A DNA stretch of 64,000 nucleotides from Helianthus annuus (GCF_002127325.2 NC_035444.2:83441675-83505674), one strand, 5' to 3'. Numbered from the stretch's first letter, positions 54,794-64,000 are shown. Notes: generated from the sequence alone by a model not told the origin. Numbers and translations are program-made.

Positions 54794-56386
54794 GACTTAA
54801 ACCCTCAAAATTTTTGACCCAATTTAAACTTTTACGCATCATTAAAACAAAACTTGGTTATACATACAAAATCAACCATTTTAAAACACTACAAACCAAC
54901 CAAGGTTTATAAAATTTAAAGACACATGTTATTAGGTAAAGTATATCACCATAATGACTAAAAGACCACAAAAGTACTTTGACCCGTTTACAACATTAAA
55001 ATCCGGAAGCTCATTGCGGCAAAAAGGAGTGTGTTCATTCCGAGCGTAGCGTGCTGTTTAAAGATTGACTTTACCTATATCACAATAACAAGAATGAATA
55101 TTAAATTACATGTAATTACATCCTACTAACCCGTTCGCAACGAGTCACATACATAACCATTCTTTATAAATTTTCCATTCACTGACCCGTTCGCAACGAG
55201 TCACATACATAACCATTCTTTAATTTAACATTCTAATTCGTTGACCCATTCGTAACAAATCACGTACATAACCATCCTTTAATTTAACATTCTAATTCGT
55301 TGACCCTTTCGTAACGAATCACGTACATAACCATCCTTTAATTTAACATTCTAATTCGTTGACCCGTTCATAATGGGTCAATCAGATGACCATTGTTTAC
55401 ACTACATTCTAGTTGTTTGACCCATTCATAACATGTCAAATTCAATAATTAAACTTCTAATCATTTAACAATTTGTGATATTTTAGAATGCAAACTTTAA
55501 CTTAACATAAAGATAACAAAAACACTATATATATATCTAATACTTATAAGTATAAGAACCTACTTTTGTCTTGCTTCGCTTGTGATCCGGAATGGCTCGT
55601 GCCTTCTTATTTTACTCCTAAATTCCACAATTAACATGCTTTAATCTATGTATTCAATTCATTCTTTTCTTAACATAACATATAAATAATTCCTCACATT
55701 CTTGACATAAACCATTTAGCATCATAATTACATAAGATCATTGAAATCATATAAAAACCTCTATTCTAAACATTCATCAAACACTTGGTGTGCATACCTA
55801 AATCAAAGCATAATATACAAGTAGTTTATGCACATTCTTCCTGTTTTGGTCAAAAATCACACAAGGATAATACAACCAAATCTGATTTTGTGAGGTGTGA
55901 TGCTTAATTAAATGATCAAATGCATGAACAATGAATGAATGAAATGAATGGTGAACACAAGGATTTATAAGAGGAAAAAGCCCTTGATCAATGTATGATC
56001 TTCGACACAAAAAACCTCGGGTGATGGAAACTACCGATCACCAACTATATTAAACAAACAAGGTTTACAAATCGGGATGATAACAAGCTTGGTACAAGGA
56101 TCACTATAGTGCAAAACTGTGTAATCGCAGAGAGTTCTTGAGAGTTCGAGTGTAGTGCAGTTGTGTTGCTAATAATAATCTAATCAAGTTTGTATCCCCA
56201 TTTAAAAATAGAAACTAGCTAGACTAACTAACAATCCGAAAAAGGTGCAAGTCCCCCACGATCACCATAACGGTCGAAGAGCTCATGCACGTGCAGAATC
56301 ATGAAGCATATTCCCCTAAAATCTCGATTGGACCAAGTCCTATTCGAATACTCTTGCAAAACAAGTTCAAAAATGATGGAAACAAT
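54794..56386. other. Unassigned region between the two Tat elements
   Basis: No gene seen. On the left, TATA-like TTTATAAA (minus, ~54907-54914) could serve the antisense ORF of Tat A. The middle holds a ~59-bp tandem repeat (55129-55445). The right part (about 55940-56240) resembles a transcribed leader (TTATAAATCC on the minus strand) but I could not assign it. The missing 3' LTR of Tat A may once have been here. Confidence 0.4.
55129..55445. repeat. ~59-bp tandem repeat with TTGACCC palindromes
   Basis: Five to six copies of a unit starting TTGACCCGTTCGTAACGAAT and continuing CACGTACATAACCATCCTTT then AATTTAACATTCTAATTCG. The head of each unit is palindromic; in one copy the arms TTGACCC and GGGTCAA are perfect. 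Copies at both ends are more diverged. Confidence 0.85.
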
Positions 56387-56535
56387 TGTTAGTGTTAGGA
56401 TAATAATGAGGATCCTGGATCCTTATTGCTGCAACATCTTCTAAGGATCCTTAATTCAAACCGAACTGAGCATCCTTGATCCAAGCTGCATTTGAGGATC
56501 CCTGATCCATAAGCTTAGAAAATCCATCCCTAACA
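56387..56535 (-). repeat. 3' LTR (or LTR fragment) of Tat element B
   Basis: On the minus strand TGTTAGGGATGG follows polypurine-like TTTTGGGGGCAAT (56548-56536). A segment bounded by TGTTAG/CTAACA ends at 56387, giving only 149 bp, short for a Tat LTR, so the outer end may be wrong or the LTR truncated. It contains four GGATCC sites. Confidence 0.4.
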
Positions 56536-56691
56536 ATTGCCCCCAAAATATGAGGAATTAAATTGCAACTGAATGAGTCATATTTTCTGCTTGATCCTGA
56601 ACGAGTTAGTTAGCAAAAAACTAGCCGTTGCGATACGACTAGCCGTTGTGAGGATGACATCAGCGATTAGACTCCCTACAACTATCATCAT

Positions 56692-56699
56692 TATATAAA
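56692..56699 (+). promoter_or_regulatory. TATA box of the antisense ORF of Tat B
   Basis: TATATAAA, 140 bp upstream of ATG 56839, is followed by a pyrimidine-rich leader (TCTCTTCTCTCCTTTTCTCT). Upstream are two direct copies of ACTAGCCGTTG (about 56622 and 56638), whose reverse strand holds CAACGGCTA, close to the mitosis-specific MSA element. This is a promoter separate from the LTR. Confidence 0.6.
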
Positions 56700-56838
56700 G
56701 GGTTAGATATAAGGATGAAAAATGCATTTAAATTCGAGACTCTTCCCTTTAAATCCTCATTCGAAGATTTGATCAGGTATCTCTTCTCTCCTTTTCTCTA
56801 AATCTTCTTCTTTCCGGTGCTCTGTTCTCCGTTCACCC

Positions 56839-58482
56839 ATGGCCAAGATGAATCGCCGATCCTCCCCTGCTAATGATCCCAAGAAGGAGAGCCCTCTGAA
56901 AAGTCAGCGCATAACTAAAAACCCTTCACTGGAACTTTGTTGCTTCACCGATCCTGAGATTGATCGGTTACATCATTGTTTCCAGGAAGGAACCATCTTC
57001 AGATCCTTCGACTCTTCGATGAAGAGTGACTGTGTCTCCGATTCCTGGAGCACTTTCCCTGCAAGCCCTTTTCAGATCGGCTTCACATATCCTTTCCCTT
57101 TTCTAACCCAAAGCTTCTTCACACTCACCGGTTTGTGCTACGTCCAAGCCATGCTGATGGTGTGGAGAGTCTTATACACTCTTGAAAACATCATTGAACA
57201 GGAAGGGATAGATATAGGCTTGTCTGAGTTAAGCCAGTTGTATAACCTTGTCATCCATGGTTCTCATCGTTTTCTGTTTAAGCACAAACTTGGTCAAGCA
57301 CACCCAATTCTGAAAACCACTAAGAATGATAACAACTGGAGAAACCAGTTCTTCTTTGTAAGAAAGGATTCCATCCCAAACGGAAACCATTTACCCAAGA
57401 AATGGATCACCCAGGGTATGATATGGGAACCTTGGACCAGGACCATACTAGGATTCTTCTTTTCTATTAAGGATAACTGATCCTTCTTTTGTTTCTGTTG
57501 TGCCGCTCTCTCATTCTCTAGCATCCAAGAATCCCCTGTTACACAAGAAAGGATTGCTGCTTTCTGGAGGCTTGACCCTGCTACCAGAACATTTCAAGCC
57601 AAAGTAAAAGATTATCAAGAAATCTCCTCCGGTTCCTACACAATGTCAAGTAAGTATCCATATTTTTATGTAAATAAATATTTAAATGAGTACAAGGTAT
57701 GAATACTTATCTGTGAATTACGTTTGTCGGCGCTGGAAAATCCTCAAAGTCTGCTTCCAGGTTCAGTGTGACTAACATCCAGGAATACGCCTCCCTTAGG
57801 TCTCTCAAAAAGGAGTTGGCTACAAGCCAAAGCCTCCCTGAGAGCAAAGGAGTCAGCACCAGGGGTAAAGGGACTAAAAGGAAGAAAACTGCCGAACCCC
57901 TTGAAGGCCTGCCCCTGATGGAACACCAGGTTCAAGAATACGTCTCCGAGGTAAGGATTTCATATCCTAAAAATTGCCTTTCTTTTGAGGATACAGGATC
58001 CTTAACACTCAAATCCTTTATTGCAGAAATTCGCTGAAGTTCAGATCCTCATCGACTAACACATTGCTGAAGATGAACAAAAATGCCTTGACCTCCAGGA
58101 CATTGCAGTTTCCAAGGATAAGAAGATCTCCCAACTTGAGAATGAACAGAAGGCACTGCGAAAGGAGCTTCTTGTTGCTGAAATGACAGCCCAAAGAGAG
58201 AAGATTGAGGTCATGGAAGGGGCCAAACACTCTGCTGTTGTCGTGATGCTCAAGATCAAACTCAAGATGGCTAAGGAGGCTGCTGATCATGCCTTTGACC
58301 GGTCCGGCTGGTACGTTGAGGCTTGGAAGCAAAGGCTTGTGTAGCTTGGGGACGAAGATGAACCTGAGGAGGTGCTGGCTCTCGAATGTGGTGGCAGCAA
58401 AGTGAAGGATCCTGAGGATGCAGCGCCTGGAGGCAGTGGTCAAGGTGGTGAGAAGAAGGTGGAGGATGCAGCGAAGGTTTAA
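56839..58482 (+). pseudogene. Antisense extra ORF of Tat element B, spliced
   Basis: The start is ATG 56839 (CACCCATGGCC context). Exon 1 (56839-57649) encodes a domain resembling that of Tat A's extra ORF (PFPFLTQSFFTLTGLCYVQ, NWRNQFFFVRKDSIP), with one in-frame TGA at 57478. Intron 1 (57650-57729) has donor GTAAGT, but its acceptor reads TTTGTCG, so AG has become CG; the phase still fits. Exon 2 (57730-57950) is basic (GKGTKRKKTAEP). Intron 2 (57951-58026) has perfect GTAAGG and TTATTGCAG. Exon 3 (58027-58482) is a coiled coil (EDEQKCLDLQDIAVSKDKK, ENEQKALRKELLVAEM) with a Gly-rich acidic end and two stops. Function unknown. Confidence 0.72.
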
Positions 58483-60099
58483 GCTGCATAAATGGGCGAT
58501 GATGGAAATTTCTAGACGTGGCCGGAGCCCATTTTTTGTGATTTGGTAGTTTTTGGTTGTCATGTTTTAAACAATGGTATGTATGGTGAACAATAGTTTT
58601 AGGTTTAAGGATCACTGATCCTCTGGACAATAGGGGGTAGCAAAGGTGGATGGGTCCTTCTGTTTGTGGAGGATGAAGCCTTTGATGCCCCTCGCCTTTT
58701 GATTTCCTACACTCAATGAACCTTATGAACATGGACACCCTTTTCCTACCCAAGCGGACGGGCCACATATTGCTGGTTGATGTTTGGGTAGGCAATTTTG
58801 ACAACCTTTGAAAGGGTTAACTATGATAAATAAATAAAACTTTAACCTTTTGACTATCTTTGTGTTGTTGATTTTGCATATATTTAACTTTCAATTGTTA
58901 TTGTACAATTCTTTGAATTTACAAGTTATTAGTGAAAGTATAAAATCAGTTTATGTCAAAAAGTTTAGGATATGATCAAGGATCAAATATCCTATAATCA
59001 AAAAGTTTGAAGAATGATATAATTTTAGGATCATATATCCTGTTGTCAAAGAATAAGGGTAACATTGATAAATCAAGAATAAAATTAAAGTAAATAAGGA
59101 TCATACCAGAGAATCCAAGTTAGGATCCTATATCCTTGACGCTTACAATTGTGATAACCAAAAGACAAACCCTTGTATAAAGTTAGGATCCAGGATCCTT
59201 AACTGCTTAGCTCTGGAAACCTGAAATGAAATATAACTTGGGACTAAGCCAACTGTAAAAGAAAGAGTTAGTATCTGGGGACAAGCCCAACAATCTGGGG
59301 ACAAGCCCAAAAACTAAGGACAAGCCCAAAAAATTGGGGACAGGCCCAAAAAACTAGGGACAAGCCCAAAGGATCTTGTGTAAACTGGAGTATGGCCCAT
59401 ACTGGCGACTATCCAAACTTAGTGACATGAAAATGCCAAAAGCTTAGCTAACGTGAAAACGTTAGAAACCTTAGGAACGGATGTATGGTACGTCTACCAT
59501 TATACTTAGGATACTAAATACAGCCAGTACAATGAAATTGTCAGCCCCTAAAGCGGGTACTAGTCCCATTGCCTTTAACTGCACTAGGATAATGGTGCGC
59601 AACTGGCGAAGGTGTAAGAACCTGATTCATAGAAGGTAATAGATACCTTAAACTGGGGACAAGCCCAAAAAACTGGGGATAAACCCAAAGACCTAGGAAA
59701 CTTCGATGGATACTTGATCCTTTGTCATAGATGCACCAACTTCTGCAAAACTCATAACTTAGTGAAAAACGATAAAGGATTCTAAATCCTTCTCCTTATA
59801 ATCAAGTAAATTAAAGGATTAGATAAACTGAAATCAAATCATTACCAGAAGGAGGATCATAAATCCTCTAAGGATCCTTAATGTGTATCAGATATGAAGA
59901 TGGCCAAGGATCCTGGATCCTTCTTACATGAAGTATCTCTTCAAATGGACAGCATTCCCGGCTCTTAGTAACAAATCACCTTCCATTGTTAATAAACGGT
60001 ATGCCCCCATTCCTGCCTCAGCTTCAATAAGATAGGGGCCTTGCTACTTTGGTGCTAACTTGCCATCAGTAGGATTTGTGGTATTTTGGAATGCTTTCC
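58483..60099 (-). other. Spacer between antisense ORF and integrase of Tat B
   Basis: No coding frame. It is rich in GGATCC and half-sites (AAGGATC, GATCCTT) and contains short tandem repeats of TGGGGACAAGCCCAAAAA: five copies at 59274-59375 and two at about 59655-59690. It corresponds to the 3' untranslated region of the element, a known site of tandem-repeat formation in Tat elements. Confidence 0.6.
59274..59375. repeat. ~20-bp tandem repeat TGGGGACAAGCCCAA
   Basis: Five near-copies of CTGGGGACAAGCCCAAAAAA in a row with small length changes; two more copies follow ~280 bp further on. GGG and CCC arms make each unit a weak hairpin. Confidence 0.85.
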
Positions 60100-60980
60100 T
60101 CAACACCATGTCACTAACCTGAAACTCTCTGATCCTAACATTCTTGTTATAAGCCCAGCCATCCTTTGTTGATAACTAGCCAATCTTTTCCTTGCCAAAT
60201 CCCTGAGTTCTTCCATGGTGTCCAAATCTTGAACCATGTTTTCAGCATTTCCTTCAGGATCACGGATGCTTGTTCTTGCAGTAGGAACTACCATCTCTGT
60301 AAGGATCACTGATTCTGCTCTAAACACTAAAGAAAATGGAGTCTGGCCAGTAGCATTCTTGGGAGTTGTTCTATCAGCCCATAATACATAAGGTAGCTCT
60401 TCTGCCCATTTTCCCTTCTTGGATCCAAGCTTCTTCTACAAGTTATTGATGATGATCTTGTTAGATGATTCTGCTTGACCATTAGCTTGTGGGTGGACTG
60501 GTGTTGATGTTATCATCTTAATCCCCCAGCTATCACAAAAGTTAGTGGTTCTATTCCTAATAAATTGGGATCCATTATCACAAACAATTTCAGAAGGTAT
60601 GCCAAATCTAGTAATGATGTTTCTTTTAATAAAGGATATCACTTCCTTTTCTCTGACTTGTGCAAATGCTTCAGCTTCTATCTACTTGGAAAAGTAATCA
60701 GTCATGGCAAGTATAAACACTTTTCCTCCTGGTGCTTTGGGAAGTTTGCCAACTATATCCATTCCCCATCTCATGAATGGCGAAGAAGAGGATATAGGAT
60801 GCAGGAGCTCCGCTGGTTGATGAAGGATATTGCTATGTCTTTGATAAGCATCACACTTCTTTACATAATCCACAGCATCCTTCTTCATAGTAGGCCAATA
60901 GTATCCTATCCTAAGGATCCTTGAGAACAGTGCTCTGCCCTAGTGTGGTTTCCACAATCTCCTTCATGAAAATCCTTTAG
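60100..60980 (-). pseudogene. Integrase of Tat element B
   Basis: Minus strand: the zinc-domain start (FHEGDCGNHTRAEH) is in the upstream frame. It continues from 60888 with [14 protein letters not shown], core Asp in LAMTDYFSK, Asp in IVCDNGSQF and Glu in HPQANGQAESSNKII. It ends RKRLASYQQRMAGLI at ~60150. Stops at the Trp of DYFSKW (TGG to TAG), at 60436 and at 60100 are all in one frame. The DDE triad is intact. Confidence 0.85.
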
Positions 60981-61757
60981 GACTTCTTGGATTTCTGGAT
61001 CCTCGATGCACCTTAGATATGTACCTGCAAGAGATCGTTTATATAACAGGTTATTTAATATTGTAAATTGAGATGCCTTGACTTTGAAAGCTCTGGGGTT
61101 TTCTCCTGTAGGAATCTCTCCATGTTGTATATATCTCATGATTGGAAGGATCGAGGATCCTGAATGTGACTGTGCATCATCACTAGGTATGATTGCAGAA
61201 TCCTCTACTATCTCCATAGCTGTGTGATCCTCAATAGCAGGAGTCAAGATATGGATGATGGGAATTTTAATATCCTCTGGAATCTTCAATGATGATTCAA
61301 AGTTTTCTAAGGCATCAGCTTCTGCATTTTCTTCCCTGGGTACCTGTGTCAAACTAAAAGAAGCAAAAGAGTCTGCCAATTTCTTGACTATCTCTAGATA
61401 TTTGATTAGTCTTTCACCTTTAACAACATAAGAACCATTAAAGTGGTTAGTAATTAACAATGAATCTGCATGTACCTCAAGATACCTGATCCTCATGTGC
61501 TTGGCAATTTGCAAACCAGCTATTAAGGCTTCATACTCAGCCTCACTATTAGAAGTTTAAAACTCATAAGCAATTGAGTGAGGCATTATGTCCCCCTGTG
61601 GCGATTTTAGTAGTATGCCTAGTCCAGTTCCTTTGATATTTGAAGCCCCATCTGTGAAGAGTATCCAAGGATCCTTAGTCTCTTCAAGCTGTTGAACTTC
61701 CAATTCAGCTTCCCTTTGTAGATCACTGCTGAAATCGGCCACAAAGTCAGCCAAGGC
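60981..61757 (-). pseudogene. Second (archaeal-type) RNase H of Tat element B
   Basis: LFTDGASNIKGTGLGILL, then after an in-frame TAA (~61557) SEAEYEALIAGLQIAKHMRIRYLEVHADSLLI, then PREENAEADALENFES: the three conserved acidic blocks of the extra RNase H. A linker rich in Ile/Pro/Ser leads to the integrase. The frame is shared with the first RNase H and is unshifted. Confidence 0.85.
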
Positions 61758-62117
61758 TTAGGATTTGATGGCAGTTCTTGGTTTATATCTTATATCATAA
61801 GCACTAAGCTTTACTGCCCATTTTGCCATCCTTCCTGACATTTCAGGTTTCCTGAGAACATTCTTAATTGGAATGTTAGTCTTAAAAATAATAGCATGAG
61901 TTTCAAAATAATGGCATAATTTAGTAGATGCCATAATTAAAGCAAGGATAAGTTTTTCTAAATGTGAATACCTGGATTCAGCATCAAGCAAACTTTTGCT
62001 TACATAATATACAGGATGTTGGGTACCTTCATGATCCTTTACAAGGACTGCACTTACCGCCTTAGAAGAAACTGCCAAGTACAAGGATAATATATCCCCC
62101 TTTTCTAGTTTCATTAA
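61758..62117 (-). pseudogene. First RNase H (C-terminal part) of Tat element B
   Basis: Minus-strand frame entering from LTR G at 62117: LYLAVSSKAVSAVLVKDHEG, VYYVSKSLLDAESRYSHLEKLILALIMA, then RMAKWAVKLSAYDIRYKPRTAIK. It ends at an in-frame TAA (61758) just before the linker to the second RNase H. The N-terminal part and RT are beyond LTR G, off-window. Confidence 0.87.
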
Positions 62118-64000
62118 TGTCACACCCCAACCGATGGCGGAAACATCGGGGTGCGAGCACTAAGTGTTCAGATTGCTTACGAAGTTCCATAACACTAGAT
62201 ATTTCAATAGAATTAAATAGATTTCATAATATAAATTGTCTAACAACCAAAGTCAAGTATCATCAAGTTTACATCACCAAATAGAATAGTTCAAATTGTT
62301 CAAAAACTTGATTAACTAGGCGACGTTTCTAAGCATCTCCTAGCTTGATTTCCATAGTTCCATAGCATCCTATTAGCCAGCAACATGTATTAAAATATCA
62401 ATACAAAAGTATTGGCAAGTATACAAGTTTGATTAATAGAATAATAAATTGAAAACAACTCATATCCACAGTATTACCAATAAAATAGTTTCAGCCATAC
62501 TAGTGTCGCAGTCCACGCAGTGATAGCCCAAGTATCATGATGCTTTAGTGTTAACCCAAGACTCAAAGTAAACTAGAATTCTCCTAACAATACCCCCTGA
62601 GAATAATGGGAGAGGTGCACCCCCTATAACGCTACTATTGTTAAGGCGGAACTACACACCCTGGATTAAACGTCACATAGCACAAAATAGAATACTAGAA
62701 TGCACAAGTTTCACAAACACATAGGATAGAGTTTAGTTTGCAAAAATGTTCAAGTTTATATAGAATACATGCTACACCCCAAAGTTTAAAAGTAAAAGGG
62801 GATCGAGTATACTCACAATGATTGCTTAACAGTCGCAACTATTATTGGATCAAAGGGAGCTCTTTTTAGAATTAGCCTGATTAGATTACAATAGGATAAG
62901 AGTCGGGCAGAATAACGAGATTGAATAAAGTGTTGGAGACGGTCACTGGATCGGATGGCTATCCGATCGGATGGCAATCCGATCCAGTCGATTCGGGTGA
63001 CTTAGTATGAACAAGGACTGTCCGATCGGGTGGCTTAGTGTGAGGGTGAAATGAATGGTTGTCCAATAGGACGGCTGTCTGATCGGGTGGCCATCCTATT
63101 CAAGTGTCAATTATATAGCTTAAGTGTTCTAGTTACCTTGATCGGGTGGCTGCTCAATTGGGCGGCTGTCCGATCGGGTTGCCACTCGATTGAGATCTCC
63201 AAAACTCCAAGTTTCTAAGTTACTAAGTGTTGGAAGGTTTCAAGTTTGCAAGGCATGTGTCCCTCAATCGGGTGGCTGTCCGATCGGATTGCTGTCCGAT
63301 CGGGTTGCCGCTCGATCGGGCAAACCTCATTCCCTTGAACGTTTGCAAAATTTTCTAAGTTTAACGATGACGGCATGGTACGTGTTATGACAATGGTAAC
63401 TCATCGTCGCATAGCCGTTCTGATCGGGTGGGAACCACCCCAGTCCGATCAGTAACTGTTCGTGATAATGTTTATGTCAAACTCCGTATTCCGGCCATCA
63501 TTTTCCGGTGGAAATCCATCCTTAAGCCGATCCTAGACTAATAATCAAGTCTATAGTCCGTTCAGAACCAAATCTGACCATTTAGAGTAAAAGTTGAAGA
63601 AAAGATGAAGAAACTTAAGTTCTACCGTGAAAAATACTTAAATTTAGGTTATATTTAGTGATAAATAAATGGAATCCCTTAGATCTTAGCTAGATCTCAC
63701 CAAGAATGACCTCATATGACAGTTTGTACAAACCACCATGATGACATCATCCTTAAGATCTCAGATCTGAGAGATTTCATAGTGAAAAGTGTGATTTCAA
63801 AGGTGAATCACATAGAGGATGAAGTGTAGATCAAAGAAGTACAAAGTTCTAGTCTAAAACATACCGAAATCGCCAAGAAAATGAAGGAGAAAGGTGCTTG
63901 TGCGTCTGAGTCGAGCAGGGCTGTCACATCAGTGAAGGACTGATGTGACAGCTCTTATTTATAGTGTGAGAAGGAAAAGAGCCGGTGCAGCATAGATAGG
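62118..64000 (-). repeat. LTR G, chromovirus B family (runs off the window)
   Basis: It starts at 62118 with TGTCACACCCCAACCGATGG, the same terminus as the LTRs at 14473 and 44769, and follows them in order to the TATA region at ~63955. About 560 bp should remain beyond the edge. It could be a solo LTR or the 3' LTR of a full element. The putative target duplication on this side is ATTAA (62113-62117). It contains GATCGGATGG palindromes (62949-62984 and ~63000-63310) and a 14-bp-arm hairpin (63920-63952). It cuts the RNase H gene of Tat element B. Confidence 0.9.
63920..63952 (-). promoter_or_regulatory. Start-proximal hairpin of LTR G
   Basis: Arms GCTGTCACATCAGT and ACTGATGTGACAGC (14 bp, perfect) around loop GAAGG lie just downstream of TATAAATA in minus-strand sense. 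They occupy the same place as the 10-bp-arm palindromes of LTR B but have a different loop and longer stem. Confidence 0.7.

Larger units (their letters stand above)
9492..54900 (+). mobile_element. Tat-lineage Ty3/gypsy element A (outermost element of the nest)
   Basis: Plus-strand order: 5' LTR (from about 9492, split by a solo LTR), primer site (12889), gag (12967-14472, continued from 47196), PR, RT, RNase H, a second RNase H, INT (to 51387), then an antisense extra ORF (54793-52183). The duplicated RNase H, the TGGCGCC-type primer site and the antisense ORF together identify the Tat lineage. All coding parts carry stops or shifts, so the copy is dead. I could not find its 3' LTR; it may be deleted near 54.9 kb or too altered to recognise. 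About 35.4 kb of the span is later insertions. Confidence 0.85.
56387..62117 (-). mobile_element. Tat-lineage Ty3/gypsy element B, 3' part
   Basis: Minus-strand order from the right: RNase H (62117-61758), second RNase H (to ~60981), INT (to 60100), spacer, antisense extra ORF (plus strand, 56839-58482), polypurine tract (56548-56536) and the start of an LTR (56535 down). Upstream RT, PR, gag and the 5' LTR are cut off by LTR G at 62118. GGATCC occurs ~19 times across it. Coding parts carry only a handful of in-frame stops. Confidence 0.82.

Noticed and set aside
54794..56386. A host gene between the two Tat elements
   Set aside because: There is a TATA-like site and a leader-like stretch but no coding frame, domain or convincing exon structure.
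57472..57521. Extra intron covering the TGA in exon 1 of the Tat B antisense ORF
   Set aside because: It has a good TCTCATTCTCTAG acceptor but no GT donor, and at 50 bp would be too short; a point stop is simpler.

Overview
This window is a block of nested plant retrotransposons. I see no convincing single-copy host gene, rRNA or tRNA. The organism is a flowering plant. The evidence is plant-type Ty3/gypsy chromoviruses with chromodomain integrases, Tat-lineage Ty3/gypsy elements with a second RNase H and antisense extra ORFs, a SIRE/Maximus-like Ty1/copia element, and MITEs. The Tekay-like chromoviruses with long LTRs suggest a large-genome eudicot, possibly Asteraceae. That placement is an inference, not something the sequence proves.

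Layout. (1) 1-4543: 3' end of chromovirus A (+), integrase with chromodomain and a 3.4-kb LTR, inserted into the gag of chromovirus C. (2) 4544 to about 9488: 5' half of chromovirus C (-): broken gag split by a Harbinger-like MITE, an extra His/Pro/Gln-rich ORF upstream of gag, PBS, and an LTR carrying a hAT-like MITE. (3) 9492 to about 54.9 kb: Tat element A (+). Its 5' LTR is split by a solo chromoviral LTR (10046-12760, TSD CAAAC). Its gag is split at 14472/47191 by the 32.7-kb chromovirus B (-, TSD CGAGG). Chromovirus B is itself split twice: by chromovirus D (19136-34055, +, TSD TTGGT), which holds copia element E (21229-27573, TSD CAAAT), and by the gag-only element F (37439-44509, +, TSD GATGT). 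This is a four-level nest (Tat A, then B, then D, then E) with every target-site duplication readable. (4) 47191-51387: the rest of Tat A gag, PR, RT, RNase H, archaeal-type RNase H and INT, then an antisense spliced extra ORF (54793-52183). (5) 56387-62117: 3' part of Tat element B (-): RNase H, second RNase H, INT and its own antisense extra ORF with a TATA box and introns. (6) 62118-64000: an LTR of the chromovirus B family (-), running off the window.

How the parts work together. Full elements encode Gag (particle), PR, RT/RNase H (cDNA synthesis) and INT (insertion; chromodomain in the chromoviruses). Almost every coding region here is broken by stops or frameshifts, so most copies could move only with proteins supplied in trans. 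Element F keeps gag and both LTRs but has no pol, and looks like a dedicated non-autonomous family related to D.

The most unusual recurring signal is that several unrelated LTR families carry clusters of short CpG-containing palindromes, mostly next to the TATA box: ATTTCGCACGAAAT in copia E, CTTACGGTCCGTAAG in F and in the Tat A LTR, a GGGCCGCGTAGCC module in D, and CGGATGG/CCATCCG in B and G. Tat B is saturated with GGATCC. Other points of interest are extra 5' ORFs in two chromoviruses, spliced antisense ORFs in both Tat elements, and a conserved hairpin just downstream of the TATA box in the B/G LTR family.
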